Below, piece by piece: positions 13,073 through 24,602 of a stretch of 64,000 nt of DNA. Source of the stretch: Nereocystis luetkeana. Its lineage: Eukaryota; Sar; Phaeophyceae; Laminariales; Laminariaceae. The stretch lies in NCBI GenBank assembly GCA_031213475.1, contig JARUPZ010000002.1, positions 9,436,830 to 9,500,829 on the forward strand. Direction: 5' to 3'. The position numbers were made by a program, and so were the translations under genes. The notes below the pieces were generated by a model. That model was not told the DNA's origin. It was given only the letters and a program-made list of their open reading frames with translations, and made no database searches. Each line of letters starts with the position of its first letter. Position 1 is the first letter of the stretch.

Positions 13073-16000
13073 AGCGACAAAACACGACACGCGCACACAA
13101 GACAACAAAGGCGGTTAGTTTTTTGTTTCCACCCAAGCATCTGAGGGCCACGACTGGGCGCGACTGGACTACTACGCGGCGGAAACATCGAGCGACTCGC
13201 TGAACCGTAACGCTCCTCCTCTCGAAATATAAACATGTTGGCGAATAGTTCGGTTGGGTTGGTTTTCTCGCCGCATGTTTCCCGTACCTACAACAAACAG
13301 CGATCCCAACCCACAAAAAAAAAAAAAAAAATAGATGTAGGGGGAAAAAAATACGGAAATAAGGCGTTTTTTACCTGAAGCATTCTTGGGGTATAGGGTG
13401 AATTTGTGGGTTGGTTAGCAAGCGGAGCAACTTCCGACTCACCTGTTTAGCTCCTCTCCTCACGTTTGTCGGTTTCCAATATTGTTATAGCCCAAAAAAA
13501 AGTTGAATCATCGCAGACCCCCAATAAGCACCGTTTATATACCAGTATAATATCAAAAAGAACCTTTTTATGTGGGGCAGAGTGGTATACTATTGCTGTC
13601 CCCTCCTTTCTAGGTAGATACCTTGGCCCAGCTTCGACAAAATGGTTGAACCAAACCTGAATATAAGCAATATCCCTGTACATAACCCTAACCCCGACCG
13701 CCTGCGAAATTTCTCGTTTGGAAAATTTCTCGGAATGTTCTCTATAGGATGCAACGAGAATCTAGTGTGGACCATCAACCACTTTTCTTCCAAGCCGGGC
13801 CGGGCCAAGTCGCAAAAAAATGTTATGCTTTCTTCAGATATGCTCGGTTCCGTCGTTCGTTCGTCCGTTCCTTCGTGCTTTCCTCCCCGGTTTCATGATC
13901 GCCCCGCCACCATCGCGACCGACGCAAGACACAAAAATGTCTACACTACCGATCGTCGAACACTACATAGGGGCGGCAAAAAGTGTAGCAGCAGTTGCGG
14001 CTACGGCTCGTACCTCATCCGCAGCGTGCGCCAGATGCAACAACGCCTTCCGGAGGGGAGCCTTGTCTTCCTCCGCCTGAAAAGTTTTCAAAATCGACCA
14101 GAGGGGGAGGGGCACATTGAACGGGGGGGTAGAGGGGGGGGGGGGGGGGGAGGGAAGGAGGGAAGGGAGGGAAGGAGTGGAAGGAGGGGGAGGGGGCTCA
14201 GCGCAATTCGGCAGAGCAACGTGTGTGCGCGCTCTGGTAGTGGTCCAAAACCCATTCCAACGCAACGCGCCGTCGAGAGACGGAGAAGGACGCGATCGCC
14301 GAGCACAGAACAATCGCAGAGCACCCGAATAACCCAGTACCGGCACCCGCTCGCGTTTCAAGAAAGAGCCCGACCCGGCCGGCGACCTCCGACGCGAGAG
14401 GACGCTGGTCGCCAAAAACACCAGCGCTCGCGTCTACGAGTACTTGCTCCTCGTTCTACTCCAAAGCGCCCTCCTACTGTACGTAACGCGTAAGAAGAGC
14501 CGACGCGGGCGAACCACGGGTCATCGAAAAACGACCGCGTGCTGCGTGCTGTGATGTGATGTGATGTGTTGCGGCGGCGGCGGCGGCGTTCGCGACGCGT
14601 TCTCTCACGTTGGCCAACATGGTGAAGGCCATGCCAAAGTCGAACATCGTCGCCCCCAGCTGTTCCTGCTTCTTCACGAGCGCCGTCGTGTGCCTCGCCA
14701 CGTTCTGCATCTGCTCCGGGGGGGGGCGGGGGGGGGGGGGGGGGGGGCGTACTCACGTACGTCATGCACGGCCGTGGTCGTATGACCTAGGAACCCTCGC
14801 ATCCCTACAATGCCAGGACGGAGCAAGTCGGGGTTTCAACCACCAGACAGGCATTTCTTGCCACAAGCGCAAAGCGCCGTGAGGTGTTCGCCAAGTCGCA
14901 TAAAGAAAGGGTGAGCTGCATCCTGTTATAGTAAGAACCGCTTGTGAGACGGGTTTCGGCACCTTCGAAGGGGGGGGCGACAGAAGGGGGAAACGGGTTC
15001 CACACCGACTCCAACACGGGGGGGGCACATCAATCGTCGAACGGAGTCAAGAAGGGAGAAGAAAAACAAAAACAAAAAACGGCGAACGGGCATCATGTTA
15101 TTAGTCAGTCGTGGTGAAAGGGGAGGAGGGAGCCCGACACCAACCTGTACGCCGATCGGGACGGTCAAATACAGCGCCATCCTCGCCGCGTTCGAGAAAC
15201 CGACCAGCCCGCCGAGGTCAGTTGCCGCGATCCCGCCGCCGTCAGCGACACAGAGGGGTGCCGACAACTAACTCGTGCGGGTAGCGAGCGGGCCTTAACA
15301 AGAGCTCACCTTCGCTGTACACATGGCACCTGTCCGGTACGTAGCAAGGGCAGAAACAAATGGACCCAAAAAACAACTCCCTGACAGTACCTCCAATACA
15401 CGCCCCCCCCCGCCCCGCCCCGCCCCCCGCCCCCTGGGAGGGGGCGAGTAGGACTCTAGCGCAGGTATACAGCGGGAACGTGGGAACAGGCTGTCCACGG
15501 CAGCCTTCAAAAAACAGAAACAAAAAAAAACACATGCACGTGTATACGGCGTGCGTGCAGCACCTGAGCGTCGAGGTTAAGCGCGTACTGCTGCATTTCC
15601 TCGAACTTCAGATCCGCCGGCGATTTCGCGGAAGTTTCCTCCTTTTTCGCCTGCGCGGGGGTGTCGGTCGGTCACCCCAGTCGAGTCCAGTGCGACCAAC
15701 CAACGACCCGTGCCATACCACCGACACAGAGACACGGACGCGCGAGTTTGCGCGAAAACAACGACGGAGGTGGCCGGCGGCACAATCGTGGAAGGACAGG
15801 TCAGGGCAAGACGAAAAGGCAGGGCAAGGCGAGGCATAGCAAAACGCAACTCTCAAAAGCAAGGCAGGGTCGGGTGAGCGTCGCGGATGGGGCTCCAAAC
15901 AGGTCGGGCGTTTCGGTTGCCTCGCAGAACCCGGTTAGCCTCGGCGAGAACAAAAAAACAAAAAGCAAGCGAGTCGCAAGCAGGAGGACGGACCGATCTG

Positions 16001-19000
16001 CGCACACGGCCCAATTTTCATGCCGCGGCTCCAACAGCCACCAGCACAATACCTAAACAAGACAGTTTTTTTTTCCCCCTCTCTCTCTCTCCTTATCTCT
16101 CTCCCTCTCTGCCTCATTCTCTCCCAGCTTCGGGGCTTGGCTTTGCGAAACAGCAACGCAGGAACCCGGCAAGCACAACCGTGCTCGGGACACAGCAGCA
16201 ATCATAAAACCGTCCCCTGCGAAATAATGTATCAACAAGACGACCTCCCGACTGGCTGAACAAATTGCGGCATTGCCCTGCTCGCGCTGTTGATAACCAA
16301 ACAAAAAACCCGTCCTGCGTTATAGATATATTATACCTGGTGTATCTGTATGTATCTATACATGACATATATATTGCTGCTGGGGGTTTCGCTGTTGTAC
16401 AGCGGCCCCGCAACGCACTGCAAGCGCGCCGTCTGTTGGCAAGAGCCTCCCACCCGCGTATGTTTACGTCTTGTGTAAGCCTTCTGTTGTCGTACTCCAG
16501 AGGGTGTCCCTCTCTCCTTCTCGCCCTCTGTCGCAATATCTCTGCATCTAGACGTTCCTCTATACCAGGAATACATTCATCATTCATGTCGCTCTCTCCT
16601 CCCCCCTGCCTACCTATCTATACACATGCACCAGGCAGCCTCGACGGAAATGTAAGGACCGTTCAAGGATAAGCATCCATACAAAACCGTCCCTACATTT
16701 CCCGTCACGGGCACCTACAACCATATAATATATATATATAATATATATATACTCGCGAACGGTGAACCGTCACGAATCGGGAGGGGGTCTCGGGGGGGGC
16801 GGGGGGGGGGGGTACGCAAGACGAATCATCACCCGCAACGCGCTGTCCAGCTCTGTTTTCAGGGCAAAACAGTCCTCGCCACAGGGTTAATTAAGCTCAC
16901 CAACCCGCACGGTGCTAAGCTGTTCACCATCCCCACCTTGTCCACCTGCGTCTTGACATGCGTCGCCACCTCGCCGAACCAGCGGAGCACGTGGTGCGGT
17001 CCCACCGGCGTGCGCTCCGCCTTTTCCTTCTCCTTCGTGTCCGCGAGGACAACGTCGTCCGCCTGGGAGGTGGTGGTGGTGGTGGTGGTGGTGGTGGTGG
17101 TGGTGGTGGTGGTGGTGCAACACGCAAGGTTAAGAGGTCCGCCAGACAAAGCAAAAGCTCACGGGGGACCGAAACAAATTGTGCTCTTGCCGTCGCCTCC
17201 ACGACAACAAAACGTCCTGGACATCCTTGTGTGATTCGTATCAGTCATTACTGTAGTTTATCACGCCGCCCATTAACACGCCTCCTGGACATCCTAGTGT
17301 GATTCGTATCAGTACTTACTGTATGTAGTTTATCACGCCGCCCATAATTTGAACCGCGTCTCATCGGCGCTAAAAAAGCTACGTACGGTGACTCACTTCT
17401 AGGCGTCACCAGTATATTCATCCCCCGAGAGTGAGAGACGAAAAAGGGGGAGAGGGCGGGCGGGGGGGGGGGGGGGGGGGGGTACTCATATCATGCATGG
17501 CCGTAGTCGTAAGACCATGGACCCTCGCATCCCTACAACGCCAGGACGGAGCACGTCGGGTTTTCACCGACCAGGCAGACATTGCTTGCGGGTGGGGGGG
17601 GGAGACCTTCACAACACAGTAGCGGCACACCCTGCTGCAGATGCGAACACGCATGCCCGGGACAAAACGCACAACCCCCCGGCCTCGTTACACCAGCAAA
17701 CCCTACTCATATTAGAGCTGATTCCACACACCGTGCTGCAAGGGGGGAAAGCGCACCGGCGCGTGGGGATCGCCTTGCGTTTGACATCAGTCCACGGCTG
17801 AACACAGCAAGTTTTTCTCGGGGCGGCTCTGTCTACGTCAGGACAGTAGAGCGCCGCCCATGTGTGTACCGTGCCATGACCCGAGTCGCCGCTTCCCCGC
17901 GGTGACCGTGCGCGGCACCCGCGAGCTGCACCCACGCGAGGCTTTTGCCGTTCTATAAACAGTGTCGAGGCGAACCCACCGCACAAACGCCATGCGCCAG
18001 GGGCCTGCAAGGCGAGCCGCGCTGTATCATGCAGCCACAATCGCTCGTTTTGTATCGACGTCGTGCACGACCGCGCCGCGGTACCGACGGATCTGCAACG
18101 TGTTCTCGACATAGGGCGAGCGTTTGCGCACACAGAGCCAAAAATAATAAATGAAAAAAAATGAAAAAAAAACGCCCTGGTTCAAGACAACAGCAACGCC
18201 TCACGCGGTAGCAACTCTGCCGCGCAGACAGACCTGTAGGAACGTCTTGAAGTACTGAGAGCCGGATAGCTCCTTGTGCGCAGCCACCCTGTTCAGGAAG
18301 ATCTCCAGCTCCTTGCGGCGCTTCTGCTCCGCACAGCACGACACGCACGATTTCGCATACGTACAAGGAGGGACAGGGTTAGCTGCAGTACTGGGGCGCG
18401 TTGGCCATTTCGGGTCTTGCGGGGGGTAAATGCGAAGTCCCCCTCAAAGTCAGGTTTGGCGAAACCGTGAACGAGAGCGCAAAAGGGTCAAACCCACAGA
18501 CGCCATGACGATTCATGCCAAAACTCTCCCGTCCCCAACTCCTTCCCTTCATCCGAGCTACCCCACCCACACGCCCTCCCTCCCGTGTCTCCCTCACACC
18601 CCCACCCCCCCCCCCACCCACACTCCCTCCGTCCAATGCTCCCTCCGTCCCTCCCTCCCTCCCCTCCTCCGCTCCCTCCCACCTCCCCTCCCACCTCCCC
18701 TCCCCCCTTCCTCCCTCCCACGCTCCCTACGTCCCTTCGCCCTTCCATCCTCCCTCCCTCCCTCCTTGCATCCCTCTCTCCTTCCCTCCCTCCCTCTCTC
18801 CCTTCCTCCCTCCCTCCCTCCCTCCCTCCCACGTATCCTCTTTCTTCGTCTCCCTCCCGCCCTGCCACAACTACCGAATAGCGCTTCACACGTATACACC
18901 TACGGTATCCAGCAACCCCCTGCCCGCTACAGCAGTGTCTACAGCAGTCTACAGCTGGCGCCGGCGCTGCTCACCTCGACAAAGACCTGGTCGAACTTTC

Positions 19001-20743
19001 CCACGACGATTTTCACCGGCAGCGCGGGCATCACGATGCCGGGGAACTCCTCCTCCAGCCGGTGGCTCAGCCAGACGAAGTCCTTGAACCGCCGGATCAC
19101 CACCAGCTGCCCGTAGTCGAAATCCTGACGGTCCGTGCTCGTGTGGACCTGTTTTCAGCAATGTCACGTTCCGGGTCGGCTGAGGCCCTGCCGTCTTCTA
19201 GGCTAAAAAATTAAGCATGTAAAAGAGAGACCGCGATTTGACCCAATAACTTGCCGGCCCTCCTAGATACACGTACGCAGGGCTGGGGTACTGGCACGGT
19301 GTGTACTGGCAGTAGCAATCTGCTGATTGACCTGGCCAGTATATTCGCCAGCAGTTTTATATTATGTACGTGCACGCAATAAATTCGTGATACTACAGCA
19401 CGGAAACCCACTGAACGTGTTTCGGGGGGGAGACACCAGACAGTAGAGAGGAGAGACAGTATACTGCTGCAACCCAGTATACTGGTTTGGTTTAGAGGAC
19501 AGAATAATCGCCACCGACTTGAGTCAGCTAGCGCCCAGAGCCCTACTAAATACGGTATCGTATAGCCTAACGAGGGCTTCACGGGCCCAAAAACACCGGT
19601 CGTCCAGCACTATTGATAGCAAAAATTGCTCAACAAAGACACGCAGCAGTGCCGTAACACATACCTGGTACCTGGTACCAGTATAATTTACCGACTGAGC
19701 GCGATTTTCCCATGCCAAGGGCAAGTCGACGCAGCTCATAAACATACACCTGGTATACAGTACCTGGTATACCCATGACAGCATGTCACATACCTTCCCG
19801 TACGTACGTAACAACATGCAACAAAGTGTCGCGCGGGGGGTGGGGTGACCCTGGATGGAGCGCAGTCTTCCCGAAACCGTCGAGCGTTCCGAGCGTTCGG
19901 GGCCTCAAGGTCTCGCACGGTAGGGGCGGTCTACTAACCCCCTTAGAACTGCGCTGTGTGACACAAACCAATAATGTACGTGCTTTTAGTTCCAAGTGAT
20001 TTGAGTCCAAAATGGGAGTGCAGTCCTACTGCTGTAGAGGGATTACTACTACAGTAATAGGGCCAATATGTCGATATACTCATATTTTGACATATATAGA
20101 GAGTAATAGGTAAGCCATGGGCAAACAAGGCCGTCCAGGGCCGCAGACTCGCTGGCCGTGCTGCCTTCGCATCGCGTAATATTTCGATCAAGAACACCGG
20201 GGATTTTCATGTACCCCCCCCCCCCCCCCCCCTCCATTTCCTTCTGTCCGCCGGCTAAGACGGCGTCATGTATGTATGGTATGATAAACCAAACGCCCCA
20301 TCGTGGCTACCTGTTCGCACACTCGCAAACAGCAGTAGATACGTACCGTATTAGATGTTAGACGAAATGTATAGAGCTACCTTGGTATATACCCTGGTAC
20401 TAGAAAAGGGAAAGGGAGAGAGAGAACGGGGGTGGGGTGGGGTGGGGTGGGGTGGGGTTGAAAGCGAGGGACAGAAAGAAAGGCGAATAGATAAGAGAGT
20501 ACAGAGAGACAGAGCCAGCCAGAAAAAAGAGAGATCGTAGAGTAGAGAGAAAAAAAGTATATGAGGGGTGCCTACAAGAGCATTCGTTACCTTGTAGGTG
20601 ATGTAGGCGTTCATCCCCTGGTCCTGCTTCACCGGGTCGCACACGGTGATGCCCAGCCGATAGCCGGGTGCTGCCGCGGGAACACTACTCCCGGGCATGT
20701 CCACGTTGGACAATACGTCCGGGTAGGCGACGCCATTGGACAT
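6173..20743 (-). CDS. Sorting nexin with PX and BAR domains (SNX1/SNX2/Vps5-like), ten exons
   Basis: Probable retromer-type SNX-BAR protein: binds phosphoinositides on endosomes through PX and bends membrane as a BAR dimer. Exons in transcript order: 20743-20591, 19148-18975, 18326-18234, 17062-16937, 15650-15564, 14710-14609, 14076-14014, 12962-12783, 7435-7265, 6307-6173. Each has a whole number of codons (51, 58, 31, 42, 29, 34, 21, 60, 57, 44 + stop), giving 427 residues, all introns phase 0. PX spans about 28-140: GITVCDPVKQDQGMNAYITY in exon 1, the lipid-pocket motif RRFKDF at 70-75, and the PxxPxK loop PALPVK at 92-97. BAR spans about 165-420, including FEEMQQYALNLDAQ, LGATMFDFGMAFTML and VVREFARFRRDKAADMKKI. 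ATG at 20743 has context AACAATGTC. About 20 residues present in human SNX1 between exons 8 and 9 are absent, so a microexon in the 5.3-kb intron may be missed. Exon 3 could start three bases later. Confidence 0.9.
8591..8995. repeat. Dispersed repeat E, copy 1
   Basis: Begins near GATTGACCTTCGATCTCGAC and runs to about 8995. It aligns by eye, with many substitutions, to 25418-25845; shared blocks include GGGCAAGGCCAA, a GGGGGCGA block and GGGTGGGTCGGAGCCCCTA. It lies in the last large intron of the sorting nexin. No coding capacity is recognised; the 294-codon plus-strand frame across it is not supported. Confidence 0.7.
8996..9245. repeat. Dispersed repeat E, partial second copy in tandem
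   Basis: Repeats the 3' half of the preceding copy in the same order: GAGAAATTTTTGCC, TTTTCTACACACCAGAGG, CGGCCCACGCCACATATC, GTGTGAGCACT, GGGTGGGTCCGAGCCCCTA, and CGTTCAGATTTCCATG followed by GTCGATCGGTGTCTG. It is nearer to the copy at 25.6 kb in some blocks (CACATATCACCG) than to its neighbour, so it may be a separate insertion rather than a local duplication. Confidence 0.65.
9854..9967. mobile_element. Short inverted-repeat element (MITE-like), family B copy 1
   Basis: Left end CGGGGGACCATAGTTGATAG, right end the near reverse complement TTAACTATGGTCCCCC. The core is AT-rich and holds TATATATTTAACCATTTTTA. About 110 bp, no coding capacity. Five relatives are in this window (21.1, 36.1, 50.5, 53.6 and 63.8 kb). 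This copy is in the large intron of the sorting nexin. Confidence 0.85.
14718..14947 (+). repeat. Poly-G-headed repeat A, copy 1 (inside sorting nexin intron)
   Basis: Starts with about 29 G broken by one C, then GTACTCACG, a CATGCACGGCCGTGGTCGTA block, CCCTCGCATCCCTACAATGC, GTGAGCTGCATCCTG and GAACCGCTTGTGAGACGGG. Matches other family A copies in the same order. On the transcribed minus strand the head is a poly-C run starting only about six bases upstream of the AG that begins sorting nexin exon 6, so the repeat supplies that intron's pyrimidine tract. Confidence 0.85.
16642..16708. mobile_element. Very short inverted-repeat element, family D copy 1
   Basis: Left end GACGGAAATGTAAGGACCG, right end CCGTCCCTACATTTCCCGTC, which is nearly its reverse complement, around a ~25-bp centre. 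It would form a hairpin. Related copies are at 22.15, 25.0 and 27.5 kb. Confidence 0.75.
17069..17117. repeat. (GGT)n microsatellite at a splice acceptor
   Basis: About 16 GGT units on the plus strand. On the transcribed strand this is (ACC)n ending in TCCCAG directly before sorting nexin exon 4 (exon begins at 17062). It sits exactly where the pyrimidine tract is expected. Confidence 0.9.
17212..17346. repeat. Tandem duplication, two ~65-bp units
   Basis: The units at about 17215-17275 and 17281-17345 share CTCCTGGACATCC, TGTGATTCGTATCAGT and TAGTTTATCACGCCGCCCAT. They differ by small indels near the middle. The repeat lies in sorting nexin intron 3 and has no coding frame. Confidence 0.85.
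17461..17602 (+). repeat. Poly-G-headed repeat A, copy 2 (truncated)
   Basis: A run of about 22 G, then GTACTCATATCATGCATGG, CCTCGCATCCCTACAACGCC, a GGGTTTTCACCGACCAGGCA block and AGACATTGCTTGC, where similarity to the longer copies stops. Lies in sorting nexin intron 3. Only about the first 140 bp of the ~350-bp unit are present. Confidence 0.85.
18540..18835. repeat. Pyrimidine-rich CCCT/CTCC low-complexity block
   Basis: Nearly pure C/T on the plus strand, with CCTCC, CTCCCT and CCCTCCCTTC units and one ~12-base C run. It lies in sorting nexin intron 2, where the transcribed strand is purine-rich. Translations are artefactual runs of Pro/Ser or Gly/Arg/Glu. Confidence 0.85.
19934..20045. 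mobile_element. Short inverted-repeat element, family C copy 1 (diverged)
   Basis: Left end TAACCCCCTTAGAACTGCG; right part AAAATGGGAGTGCAGTCC, then an extra CTGCTGTA and AGGGATTA. Diverged relative of the copies at 37.1, 49.6 and 51.2 kb. It lies in sorting nexin intron 1. Confidence 0.6.
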
Positions 20744-21145
20744 TGTTCCCTGGGCAGGATCGCAATGTTCCTTAGGTTATGAGTGGGGGGGGGGGGGGGG
20801 GCAGGGGAACCGATGGGAGTTCCCACGTAATGCACACGCGTGGGGTGGGGGGCGGGAAGGGGATGTGAAGGGGAATGGTCCAAAGAAGCAACAAATACAG
20901 CCTTGAGCCCAAGCTGAAGCTGCTGTTTGGCTGGGGGTGGAGCCAGTGCTACTGGTGTCGTTGCTCTCAATGTCGAAAAATAGAAAAAAAATAAAAACAC
21001 AGCAGCAGCAGCAGCAGCCGACGCGAAGCTGGCTGCAGAGCGCAGCAGCACATACACAATGCGCAGCAACCGAATAAATATTGGATGGCGGAGCTAAATA
21101 CACGGGTTCGTGCGCGACGTAATACAGACGCGTTATCGGCTGGCT

Positions 21146-21260
21146 ACTACGGGGGGGCATATTAAATAGGACCTACGGTACACATAAAAACCTACCTGGT
21201 AATGCATTTACCTATTTTTACTAACAATATTTGGTTCTACTTACTACGGTCCCCCGTAAT
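21146..21260. mobile_element. Short inverted-repeat element, family B copy 2
   Basis: Left end CTACGGGGGGGCATATTAAA, core CTATTTTTACTAACAATATT, right end ACTACGGTCCCCCGTAAT. The left end is more diverged than the right. It lies just upstream of the sorting nexin start. Confidence 0.8.
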
Positions 21261-22152
21261 ACTACATAGAGCCGTACTGCTGCTTGAAAAAAGGGTGGGC
21301 CGCACTGCATCTCGACAGAGAGAGGGGAAGGGACCCAAAGAGAGACAGACCGACGAGTAGGCACGTACACCTCCCATATGCGTTGGTCGTAACCGGCGAC
21401 TGCCCGCAAGTACCAAGGAAGCAGTGTCCAAAGTACTGGCGTGTACGTGTACGAAGAAACTTCGGGTCAATAAATTACTACTGTATCTCAACTCATGACA
21501 ATAAAGCCAGACTCGTAAAGGGAAGCATTCGTTATGAGAGCACACCGCCATGGACGATACGCCTTGCGTAGACTCGTAATGCGCGCAACAGGTTAGTACT
21601 GCCCAGGTTACCGCGCAGTATGCCCACGAGTAGTGAGCCCGAGCACCAGGCCTGGGCTGGATCTCTGCCGATCTTACTGCAACCCATTCAGAGGGTACAG
21701 TACCAGGTACCATGGTATGCCGAAACTACGGCAGCACCCGACAGTCTAGCCGTCTACCAATATTGCGAACGGACGTAGATCTTTTTTTATTATTTTTCAA
21801 AAGCGTGTACCAGGTATCACACATGTATGGTCAGGAGAATCCTTCGTGACGGCATCGCATCACCAAGGCGCGCTTCCGGTCGGGTGCGTTAGCATTACAG
21901 CATTGCAGCATTTATTTTCTTCTCCCAGTCGTGCTCCACGCCCATGGGTCGTTTTTCTTTTTTGACATTCGTCTCTGAGCATGCCTCACGCCAGCAGTGT
22001 CATACCTTGCAGTACGGTATGAATGCAGCAGCAGCAGCAGCAGCAGCAGTTTCCTTCCGTGCGGGTGTGCCCAAAAAAGCTTTGCGACGCACCGGCAATC
22101 GGGGGTGCTACAGCAAGCAACTGCTCATCACCGTATCATAACAGGCCATCAC

Positions 22153-22224
22153 TCCGGACGGTAATATAAGGACCACAGAGACACTCAAGATGAAGACCAA
22201 TCGGTCCTTACAGTTACGTCCGTC
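22153..22224. mobile_element. Very short inverted-repeat element, family D copy 2
   Basis: Left end GGACGGTAATATAAGGACC, right end CGGTCCTTACAGTTACGTCC, imperfect reverse complements of each other. No coding capacity. Confidence 0.65.
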
Positions 22225-23379
22225 GTGGTATGTAACACCAGGTACACTCCACAGTATACACTGTCTGACAGCGTGGTTTCGCTCGCAAGCTGCAACAAGG
22301 CAAGGTCGCCCACGCGGGCTGAGCCAAAACAAAAACACGCCCAGCTGAAGGACAAGCTAGGCAGCGTTCACTGGTACACAGCAGCCCCGAGCAGCAATCA
22401 AGCGAGGAACTTGCCCCTCAGCGCCCAGCAGGGTATCAGACATCACCCCCCCCCCCCCCCCCCCAAAGTGGGGCTATACGTGTAGGGAGAACGCAACCAC
22501 GCAAATACCACGAGCCACGATATTTCGACACGCAGCAGCAGCAGCAGTCTACAAGCAACAAGCCGGAAAGCCACAGTCACGACCAACCTGAGTCCTACGG
22601 TCATGTGCGTGTCTTGCGGGGCTGCCATGGTATTGTACCGCCGTGCCCACCGACATTTTTTCGAGTCCCCAGTCGGGGCGCGCTACGTACGCAGGGACCC
22701 TGTCGACCTTGTCTTCTGTGGCATCTTTGGTGACAGCGTAAGCTCTACTATTGCAAGGGGGAGCCGTTCATTGGTCCTTCCAGCAAAAAAGCATTTACGA
22801 GCCGGTTTCATGATTTCAAAACACACCCGTTTTTCGCTCTGCTGTATGCTTCTTTTTATTTGGGCAGCCTCTGAGTTCCCAGTGACGTTCGGTACTGGGG
22901 CTCTGTCACGACACTTGAAGATTAATGCCCAAAACCCCCTGCCTTTGAGCGCTACTTCAACGTCTAATTCCATCGATTTTTGCCATCCCCTCTCTAAAGA
23001 TAAACCTACTACTGAAACCTAGCTCAACCAATACATGGACCTGTCGCCGATCAACCATCCAACGCTCGATACTTAAATCTGGCAGGTAGAATTTGGCTCT
23101 GTCCTGTCGACCGGCACTTGATTGATCTCTGGCTAACTCCGCACAAAATCAATACTGCAGCTGAGGTACGTATTGCATCGAGCTCTCTCTTGTATTTTTG
23201 ACGGGCACCGGTCTGCTCGAGCACGTCGTGCCGTAAACATGTTTACATGTCGTCCGGCAACGCCTATCTTTCTACGGTGAGCGCACGCATGGTTTGGTCG
23301 GGATGGGATTTAGATTTACCATCGTATAAACCAGTAATATACATCTCTCTCTCCCATCTATCTCGACCGAGATCGGCCG

Positions 23380-23930
23380 CAACGAGGCCCGAGCGTGTGT
23401 TCGGCCGTCCCGAATTTCATCGAGGTCAAGGTACACAGCAGCAGCGGCTGCGAGGCCCGAGCGTGCGTTCGGTCGTCGCAAAATAACTGCCAAGGCTGGG
23501 CAAGGTAGACAGCGGCACAGGGCGAGGCTCGACCGTATGGTCTGGTCGGGATGAGGGCTTCACGTCTCTTGAGCTTCTTGCATTTGCAACGAAGAGAAAG
23601 AGAGCCGACCCGAGCTTACAGCTGCGAAGGCAACAGCGTGTGGCCGGTTGTTCGGAACAAGTGGCAAGGTACACAGCAGCAAGCGGCAGCAGCAGCTACG
23701 AGGCCAGAGCGCGTGTTCGGTCGTCGCGAGTAACTGGCAGCTGTGTAGTGGTAGCAGCAGGGGACGCGAAATCCTCACCCCGACCAAACCATGTGCTCCA
23801 GTTTCGCCCTGTGCCATCTACCTTGCCAAATATTTACGACGACCGAACACATGCTCGGGGCTCGTAACCTGCTATGTGCCTAGCCATTTATTAGCCGGGA
23901 CGACCGAACAGACGCTCGAGACTTCACACG
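23380..23930. repeat. Cluster of a ~29-bp repeated motif in both orientations
   Basis: The motif CGAGGCCCGAGCGTGYGTTC followed by GGTCGTCG occurs near 23381, 23449 and 23698 on the plus strand. Diverged reverse complements (CGACGACCGAACACATGCTC and CGACGACCGAACAGACGCTC) occur near 23838 and 23899. Related GGTCTGGTCGGGATG pieces are at about 23290 and 23545. Spacings are irregular, so this is neither a simple tandem array nor a CRISPR array. Confidence 0.65.
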
Positions 23931-23934
23931 CGAG

Positions 23935-24066
23935 GCGGCGGGGAGCGGGTCGGGGAGCCCCGGCCCGCGCCACGCTGGCTAACCGTGTGCATGTCAAGGG
24001 ATGATATCTCAAGACTCCGTGATTATTGATGGAATGTAATCGCCAAGGATCGGTGTGGGTCAGCGG
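23935..24066. repeat. Dispersed repeat F, copy 1
   Basis: A GC-rich head (GGCGGGGAGCGGGTCGGG) is followed by CCCGCGCCACGCTGGCTAAC, then GATTATTGATGGAATGTAAT and CGCCAA. The same order of blocks recurs at 24462-24602. No coding capacity is recognised. Confidence 0.6.
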
Positions 24067-24461
24067 TCATTCGTTCGTCTGTCTGATGTGAAATCGCAAT
24101 CAATTATCGTGGCCCATGGTCCCATGATATGAGTCGTCATGAGCCCATGATACATGATGTACTTCCGAAATGTAGCACCAAGTAAAGGGAACACGCTGAA
24201 ACGCTACAAGTTACGCTGTTCGACATTTACTTCAGATTTGATAACGAAACGAACGGAGACGGCCAAGCCGCAGCAAGCAGCAGCACTGCCGTAGTTCCAG
24301 TAGCACTGCAGTTGCTGTTCTTCGAGTATCCAGTACAAAAAAATCGTAGCAGGATGAAGGGATAGACTGTACTAATGTACACACAACAGCAGTAGAGTTT
24401 TACGATTGATTGCGAATTCAATGCACTATGAATACCACCAATTTCACAGTTTAGGCGGAGA

Positions 24462-24602
24462 GGCGGGGGGTGGGACGGGACCGGGCGCAGCCCCAACCCG
24501 CGCCCCGCCTAGCCGACAAACCCCGTGCGCGAGTCACGGATGGCCCCACTCCTTGGATTATTGATTGAAAGCAATCGCCAAAAAGCGGAGTGGGTTAACC
24601 AA
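24462..24602. repeat. Dispersed repeat F, copy 2
   Basis: The second copy of the unit at 23.94 kb has AGGCGGGGGGTGGGACGGGA, then CCCGCGCCCCGCCTAGCC, GATTATTGATTGAAAGCAAT, CGCCAA and GTGGGTTAACC. The two copies lie about 0.5 kb apart in the same orientation and are clearly diverged. Confidence 0.6.

Noticed and set aside
15142-15262. Candidate sorting nexin exon (DLGGLVGFSNAARMALYLTV)
   Set aside because: It would split the continuous BAR helix formed by exons 5 and 6 (YALNLDAQ + MQNVARHTT), which matches the family without a gap.
23380-23930. CRISPR array
   Set aside because: Repeats are in both orientations with irregular spacing and the context is eukaryotic.
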